Source: G965267335 sp965267335
GTDB lineage: Bacteria > Bacteroidota > Bacteroidia > Cytophagales > JAAEPT01
Assembly: GCA_965267335.1 (NCBI GenBank)
Contig: OZ253953.1
Location: 372,001 to 436,000, forward strand
Direction of reading: 5' to 3'
Length of the DNA: 64,000 nucleotides
Positions within the stretch are counted from its first letter, which is position 1. Every line of letters begins with the position of its first letter. Under the pieces are notes generated by a model that was given only the letters and a program-made list of their open reading frames with translations, made no database searches and was not told where the DNA came from. Both the position numbers and the translations under genes were made by a program. Below, one piece after another: positions 59,253 through 64,000 of this stretch.

Positions 59253-60971
59253 ATGAAACATTTCTACTTACTTCTTATCATTACATTATTTTCAACCAAA
59301 GCAAACGCAGCCTTGATTTTTGTAACCGATGCAGGAGACTCAGGTCCAGGAACGTTGAGGCAGGCAATCGATGACGCCAACAATAATCCCGGTGCGGATA
59401 CGATCACTTTCAGCCCACTGCTTTCAGGGTCAACCATTTCTCCAACTACTGCCATGCTGGAAATAGTAGATGATAGTACGTATATCATTGGCGATTTGAA
59501 TTTGGATGGCGAGCCGAATATTCGACTGGATGGCGGGAGTCTGGCATCACCAACCAGCCAATCAGGGTTAACTGTTCTTGCGAACTATGTTGTCATTAAC
59601 GGAATCTGTATCAGTAATTTTCCCGGACAAGGTATCCTTCTTAGCGGAGCAGCACATACCAACATCACTTCTTGCTATATCGGTACTGATTTAGCCGGAA
59701 CCACAGCTCAGGGAAATGGCACAAATGGGGTCTACATTTCTGGTGGTGACTCCATCGCGATCGGACTCAACAATTTCGGGAATGTGATTTCAGGAAACGG
59801 ATCAAACGGGATTTACGTTGCCAGCTCTGGTCATGTCACTGTTTATGGTAACATTGTGGGGTTGGATGCCAGCGGAACCTCAGGAATAGCAAATGGCAGT
59901 AATGGGGTCTACATCATAAATACAGACTCCGTTTCTGTGGGAAATAGCTTGGCTGGAGGAAGAAACATTCTGAGTAATAACACTTTGTGTGGAATTCTTT
60001 CCAACAACTCAGATTATGTCACAGTTATCAATAATTACATCGGAACAGATATTACAGGGTCGGCTGGTCTTGGCAATGCTGCAGCAGGTATTACCACCTT
60101 TTCCGGTACAAATTATTGGGTCATAGGGAGCACGCTAACTGCTGGTAATGTAATTTCCGGAAACAATCAATATGGTCTTGACCTACAGGGAAACTACCAC
60201 GTTGTATCAGCTAATATTGTAGGACTGGATGCATCTGAAACTTCGGCTATTGCCAATGGTTCCGGGTTTAGAGTGGTTGGTAGCGAAATGGTTTTTAGAT
60301 ACAACACCATATCGGGAAACTTGACCCAGGGCTTTTATTTGAGTGGGAGCACAACTAACACCAATCTCATACAATTCAACTCCATATATAACAATAACCT
60401 TGGGATCAATTTAGTTTCAGGAGCCCAACACGATGTTCAACCACCCATTATATCCGGTATTTCTTCTGATACTACAGTTTCTGGTACCAGCGCGCCTTTT
60501 GCTCTTATTCACTTGTATGCTGATGCAGATGATGAAGGTGAGCTCTACCTTGATAGCGTAAGAGCAGATATCAGTGGTAATTGGAGTTTGAAATTAACCG
60601 AATCTGAAGTTAATGACATGAATAACAGTAGCTTGGTAAATATCACGGCCATTCAGGACTCTGTTCTTAATAGTTCCGCCTTTTCAGGTCCATTTACCTT
60701 CTCCATACCAGTAACTTCTATTGAAAACTCTTTAGAACCTACTGTTGAGATCAAATGTTTACCTAATCCCGTTCGTGACGTATTAACTGTACATTCGTCA
60801 AAAGAAATGACCGGAGAGTTAAAAGTTTCAGATGTCCTGGGAAATACCCTTTACGAGGGTAGATTTGATGGAATTGAGAAGCTTTCGCTAAAGGGATATC
60901 CTTCAGGATTGTACTTTGTACAAGTATCTGAAAATCAGAAAACTTACACCGTTCGGGTCATTAAGGATTGA
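59253..60971 (+). CDS. Right-handed beta-helix surface protein, T9SS type A
   Basis: A 572-residue exported protein, starting at ATG 59253 with a signal peptide (MKHFYLLLIITLFSTKANA). The leader FVTDAGDSGPGTLRQAID marks the beta-helix family with a CSLREA-like start. Repeats of the type YIGTDLAGTTAQGNGTNGVYI and NVISGNGSNGIYVA run from ~90 to 400, forming parallel beta-helix coils; a beta-sandwich (~400-500) and a type A sorting domain (CLPNPVRDVLTVHSS to the end) follow. It may bind or cut polysaccharide; no lyase active site is clear. It is 102 bp upstream of a larger paralogue. Confidence 0.83.
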   Translation: MKHFYLLLIITLFSTKANAALIFVTDAGDSGPGTLRQAIDDANNNPGADTITFSPLLSGSTISPTTAMLEIVDDSTYIIGDLNLDGEPNIRLDGGSLASPTSQSGLTVLANYVVINGICISNFPGQGILLSGAAHTNITSCYIGTDLAGTTAQGNGTNGVYISGGDSIAIGLNNFGNVISGNGSNGIYVASSGHVTVYGNIVGLDASGTSGIANGSNGVYIINTDSVSVGNSLAGGRNILSNNTLCGILSNNSDYVTVINNYIGTDITGSAGLGNAAAGITTFSGTNYWVIGSTLTAGNVISGNNQYGLDLQGNYHVVSANIVGLDASETSAIANGSGFRVVGSEMVFRYNTISGNLTQGFYLSGSTTNTNLIQFNSIYNNNLGINLVSGAQHDVQPPIISGISSDTTVSGTSAPFALIHLYADADDEGELYLDSVRADISGNWSLKLTESEVNDMNNSSLVNITAIQDSVLNSSAFSGPFTFSIPVTSIENSLEPTVEIKCLPNPVRDVLTVHSSKEMTGELKVSDVLGNTLYEGRFDGIEKLSLKGYPSGLYFVQVSENQKTYTVRVIKD

Positions 60972-61073
60972 TTCATCGGATTTTAGTACTGGTGGATGTT
61001 AAAACATTTTTTAATGTCCCTTGATTTTCAGAAATTAGCAAGATTATTGGGCCTCAATTGAACAATTTTTAGT

Positions 61074-64000
61074 ATGTCTGGAATTCTTAGAAATTTAGCC
61101 TCGCTTGGTACTCTATTGTTATCTAGTACTGCTTTCGCTACTCAGATTTTTGTAACCACAACTGTAGACTTTGGACCTGGAAGCCTCCGGGAAGAAATAG
61201 ACAATGCCGCATCTGGTGACACTTTGGTGTATCATATGGAGACTGTTGGCGTTTCGGAGATTAACATTGATTTTCCAATTACGATAGACAAAGACCTGAC
61301 TATTATAGGGGCGACTGCGGGAAGTTTTGCTTTAAGACCTGCCAATGCGATAGATGGCCTTTTCGAAATAGAAAATGAGGCGTCTGTTTATTTACAAGAC
61401 ATTTATATTGACAACTACAGGAATGGCGCAATCATCATTGAGTCTGGTTGTAGCTTGACAATGGAGCGCTGTAGAATGAGTTACTGCACAAGTAGTACTG
61501 GAATTAGAGGTGGAGCCATTTATAATAATGGTGGCACACTTACATTAATAAGTTCCTCCATACACAACTGTGCTGCAGATGAGGGTGCTGGAATCTATAA
61601 TGCTAATGGTGGTAGCCTTACCTTAATGAACAGCAACTTGTCAAACAATGATGCAAATGATTCAGGAGGAGGCATTTATCAGGTTGGTACTAATTCATCA
61701 ACCAGAATATTGTATTCAACAATTGTCAGCAACTATGCTAATGGTGGTTCCGGTGGAAATGGAGTTGACATTGTTGCAGGCTCTTGCGAGATATACAATT
61801 CGCTTTTTGCCTACAACGGAGAGGGAGGAGGCGAAATAGCTGGTGAGTTCACCTCAAACGGCTACAACCTAATTGATGATACTGATGGTATCTCAGGGTC
61901 TAGTACCTGGCCAGTAACCGGTGACCTTTTCAATATTGACCCGGAAGTGAGCAATGGCGTTTCACGCGGTGGAGCAACTATTGTAGCCCTTCCATACACA
62001 AACACTAGTCCCATTATTGATGCCGGAGATCCGGCTTTTTCGGGTGTGGAATTTGACAACAGACTGGCATATCGGGTAATGGACGGTAACAGAGATGGTG
62101 TTGCAAGAGTAGATATCGGATCTACCGAATATTCCGATTTTATAGTCACCAGCCAGACCTGGGCTATCGGTACAAATGGAACCTTACCTAACGTAATTGC
62201 GCAAATCGATACTTCAGGAGCAGCGGAACCTTACTATGTTGAGTTTGACATGTCTTTCCCAAGTTTTGTTCCACAGCAAACACTGGAGATTAAAAAACAA
62301 GTAATGATTGATGGGTTTTCAGCTTTTAATACATACGCTCCGGGAGCCTGGCAACCTGGCCAGTATACCGTTGAACTAAGAGGAAGCTCAATTGTTACGG
62401 ATGATATCATGATTGACTTTCAACCAGGTTCTGAAGGATCTGTCCTTAGGGGTACATCCATCATGCAAACCACACTTGGGGCTTCCGCTATAAATATCGC
62501 AGCGGATGATATCGAAATTTCGGGTAACCTACTGGGAGTAGGAACTTCTGGTGTAGCCTCATACAACACGGTCTCTGTATACATAGACGGAGCAAGAAAT
62601 ACCGTTATCGGAGGCAGCCAGGAGCGGGACAGGAATGTATTCTATGCCGGAAGTGGTGACGCAATTTATATTACTAATAATTCAGTCAATGACGGTACTA
62701 AAATTCAAGGCAATTGGATCGGAACGAATGTAAACGGAAGTGCGGCCAACGGAACAATTGGTGGATCCGGAATAAGAATTGAAGGCGGTGATAATATCGT
62801 AATAGGCGGATCTGATCATGCATCACGAAATGTCATAGGCAACTGTCAGTATGGTATTGAAATAAACACCACAGGCACAAAAAATTATACTGTTTCAGGA
62901 AACTACATCGGTACTGATAAAAATGGAACTGGCTCGGTAGGGATACAAACGAATGGCATTCGAGTATCAGGAGGTCAGGGAATAAATATTGGTGGAAGTG
63001 ATATGAACGTTATTTCAGAATCAGCGTCCTACGGAATTTATCTGGAAGGCACCGCTACTAGTAACATCAACATCTATAACAACTACATTGGCACGGATGT
63101 GACCGGCAGCACCAGCCTTTCAAACGGCTTGTATGGAATATACATAACCAATAATGCACATGATAATAAAATCGGGTACAATGGTCAGGGCAACCTCATC
63201 AGTGGCAATGGAAGCGCTGGAATTTACATTGTTCAATCTGATGGTAATGAAATTACTTCAAACACGTTTGGGCTTACCGCCCAAGGTGATACTGCCTTGC
63301 CTAACAACGGTGGTGGTATTTCATTATTTGATTGCAGCAACACAATCATTGGTGCTACAGGAAACGGTGGAAATATTATCAGTGGGCACAATGGTGGTAA
63401 TGCTATCTCCATTTATTCTTCTTCCGGATCCTTCAATAATGTTATTATCAATAACCTGATTGGAGTATTAGCAGATGGAGAAAGCCCAATGCCAAATAAT
63501 GGGACTGGTGTTTTTCTTGACAATGAAGTAGATAATACGATTATAGGTGGTGACGCAGATTCATCCAATGTAATAGCAAACTCCCTATCAGGTTCGGGGG
63601 TTCAGTTTTCAGAAATGAGTGGTGGCTTTCCGGAATACAACCTTGTACATAATAACTCCATTTACAACAATGCGTTCAACGGAATTTCCTTCTTTGGATC
63701 AGTACAACAGGGTGTTGAAATTCCGGTTATCACATTACTTCAGGAAGACTCTACTGTCCAAGGAACTTCAGCTCCAAATGCTTATATCCAAATATTTGCT
63801 GACTCCAGCAACCAGGGCCAAATTTTACTGGGAACAACTACGGCAGATGCAGCTGGTAATTGGTCATCAACAGTGTCGGTTCCTGATTTACCGTGGACTA
63901 CTGGCTACCTGACTACGTTGCAAGATAGTGCGGGTAACACCTCGCAATTCAGTGAACCAGTCGAATTATGCTTCGCTCCATTGCATGTGGTTAACAACAA
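61074..64000 (+). CDS. Large right-handed beta-helix surface protein (runs past window end)
   Basis: An open frame from ATG 61074 to the window end (at least 975 codons, no stop). It begins with a signal peptide (SGILRNLASLGTLLLSSTAFA) and IFVTTTVDFGPGSLREEIDNA, like the previous gene. Residues ~50-350 form a choice-of-anchor-Q-type module (ILYSTIVSNYANG, SPIIDAGDPAF, DGVARVDIGSTEY); from ~370 on, repeated NWIGTNVNGSAANGT and NVIGNCQYGIEI coils make a long parallel beta-helix, and a beta-sandwich starts near 890. A T9SS tail would be expected beyond the window. Probably a surface adhesin or a carbohydrate-binding protein. Confidence 0.82.
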   Translation, partial: MSGILRNLASLGTLLLSSTAFATQIFVTTTVDFGPGSLREEIDNAASGDTLVYHMETVGVSEINIDFPITIDKDLTIIGATAGSFALRPANAIDGLFEIENEASVYLQDIYIDNYRNGAIIIESGCSLTMERCRMSYCTSSTGIRGGAIYNNGGTLTLISSSIHNCAADEGAGIYNANGGSLTLMNSNLSNNDANDSGGGIYQVGTNSSTRILYSTIVSNYANGGSGGNGVDIVAGSCEIYNSLFAYNGEGGGEIAGEFTSNGYNLIDDTDGISGSSTWPVTGDLFNIDPEVSNGVSRGGATIVALPYTNTSPIIDAGDPAFSGVEFDNRLAYRVMDGNRDGVARVDIGSTEYSDFIVTSQTWAIGTNGTLPNVIAQIDTSGAAEPYYVEFDMSFPSFVPQQTLEIKKQVMIDGFSAFNTYAPGAWQPGQYTVELRGSSIVTDDIMIDFQPGSEGSVLRGTSIMQTTLGASAINIAADDIEISGNLLGVGTSGVASYNTVSVYIDGARNTVIGGSQERDRNVFYAGSGDAIYITNNSVNDGTKIQGNWIGTNVNGSAANGTIGGSGIRIEGGDNIVIGGSDHASRNVIGNCQYGIEINTTGTKNYTVSGNYIGTDKNGTGSVGIQTNGIRVSGGQGINIGGSDMNVISESASYGIYLEGTATSNINIYNNYIGTDVTGSTSLSNGLYGIYITNNAHDNKIGYNGQGNLISGNGSAGIYIVQSDGNEITSNTFGLTAQGDTALPNNGGGISLFDCSNTIIGATGNGGNIISGHNGGNAISIYSSSGSFNNVIINNLIGVLADGESPMPNNGTGVFLDNEVDNTIIGGDADSSNVIANSLSGSGVQFSEMSGGFPEYNLVHNNSIYNNAFNGISFFGSVQQGVEIPVITLLQEDSTVQGTSAPNAYIQIFADSSNQGQILLGTTTADAAGNWSSTVSVPDLPWTTGYLTTLQDSAGNTSQFSEPVELCFAPLHVVNN

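Noticed and set aside
61074..64000. Repeats as a CRISPR array or satellite DNA
   Set aside because: The similarity is at protein level (beta-helix coils), unit length is irregular, and the frame is open throughout.
1..64000. tRNA, rRNA, riboswitch and prophage genes
   Set aside because: I looked for cloverleaf-like TTCGANTC contexts, rRNA cores and phage structural genes on both strands and found none that can be supported; a covariance-model scan could overturn this.

Overview
The window is protein-coding bacterial chromosome from a member of the Bacteroidota, most likely a free-living and probably marine Cytophagales-type organism. This is inferred from several proteins with type IX secretion (T9SS) sorting domains of type A and one of type B (gliding-type), a PorP/SprF-like outer-membrane protein, Bacteroidota-style Crp and 7TM-DISM signalling proteins, moderately low GC, and tight ATGA-type gene overlaps. 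No rRNA, tRNA, CRISPR array or intact insertion sequence was seen.

Layout. 1-6887: the 3' part of a surface polysaccharide operon (three GT4-type glycosyltransferases, an O-antigen ligase/polymerase-like membrane protein, a polysaccharide pyruvyl transferase-like protein and a heparinase II/III-like lyase). 6922-9030: a secreted M1 peptidase and a lipoprotein. 9077-12519 (minus): a five-gene arsenosugar-type operon (AhpD-like protein, ArsS-like radical SAM enzyme, exported rhodanese, DUF2064 glycosyltransferase, ArsM-like methyltransferase). 12821-16483: an ECF sigma factor, a putative anti-sigma factor, an unusually long PorP/SprF-like protein and a small outer-membrane barrel. 16501-23023: YjbQ, a type B T9SS cargo protein, an SRPBCC protein, an ECF42-like sigma factor with its DGPF/YciI partner, DUF2461 and TfoX-like proteins, and an outer-membrane protein.

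23044-29821: an accessory stretch with a decayed T9SS domain, a small membrane protein, an unannotated 38-residue protein with 14 cysteines, and three T9SS cargo proteins, including an M60-type metallopeptidase and a GH16 glucanase. 30109-38521: small metabolic and regulatory genes (DoxX, SnoaL, Crp, GNAT-nitrilase, DNA alkylation repair, a VWA protein, an ArsN2-like acetyltransferase, ParDE), interspersed with decayed gene pieces (a second T9SS domain remnant and a dinD remnant) and two copies of a terminator-bearing intergenic repeat. 38605-44701: gltBD. 44977-54113: a transposase-derived zinc-ribbon protein, a SiaC/SiaA-like signalling pair, a TerB-like protein, two tandem FucP-type sugar transporters, a MORN-cytochrome c fusion and a coiled-coil membrane protein. 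54306-59195: polA, a gamma-carbonic anhydrase and a GT39-like transferase. 59253 to the end: two neighbouring right-handed beta-helix surface proteins, the second running off the window.

The most unusual items are the cysteine-rich miniprotein with a five-residue CxCxx period (23595-23711), the pair of about 245-bp intergenic elements that each place a structured hairpin and a terminator behind a minus-strand gene, the sigma/anti-sigma/double-barrel PorP-like cassette, the coiled-coil-plus-IS1595-zinc-ribbon protein, and the MORN-cytochrome c fusion. All family assignments were made by reading the translated sequence; no database search was run.
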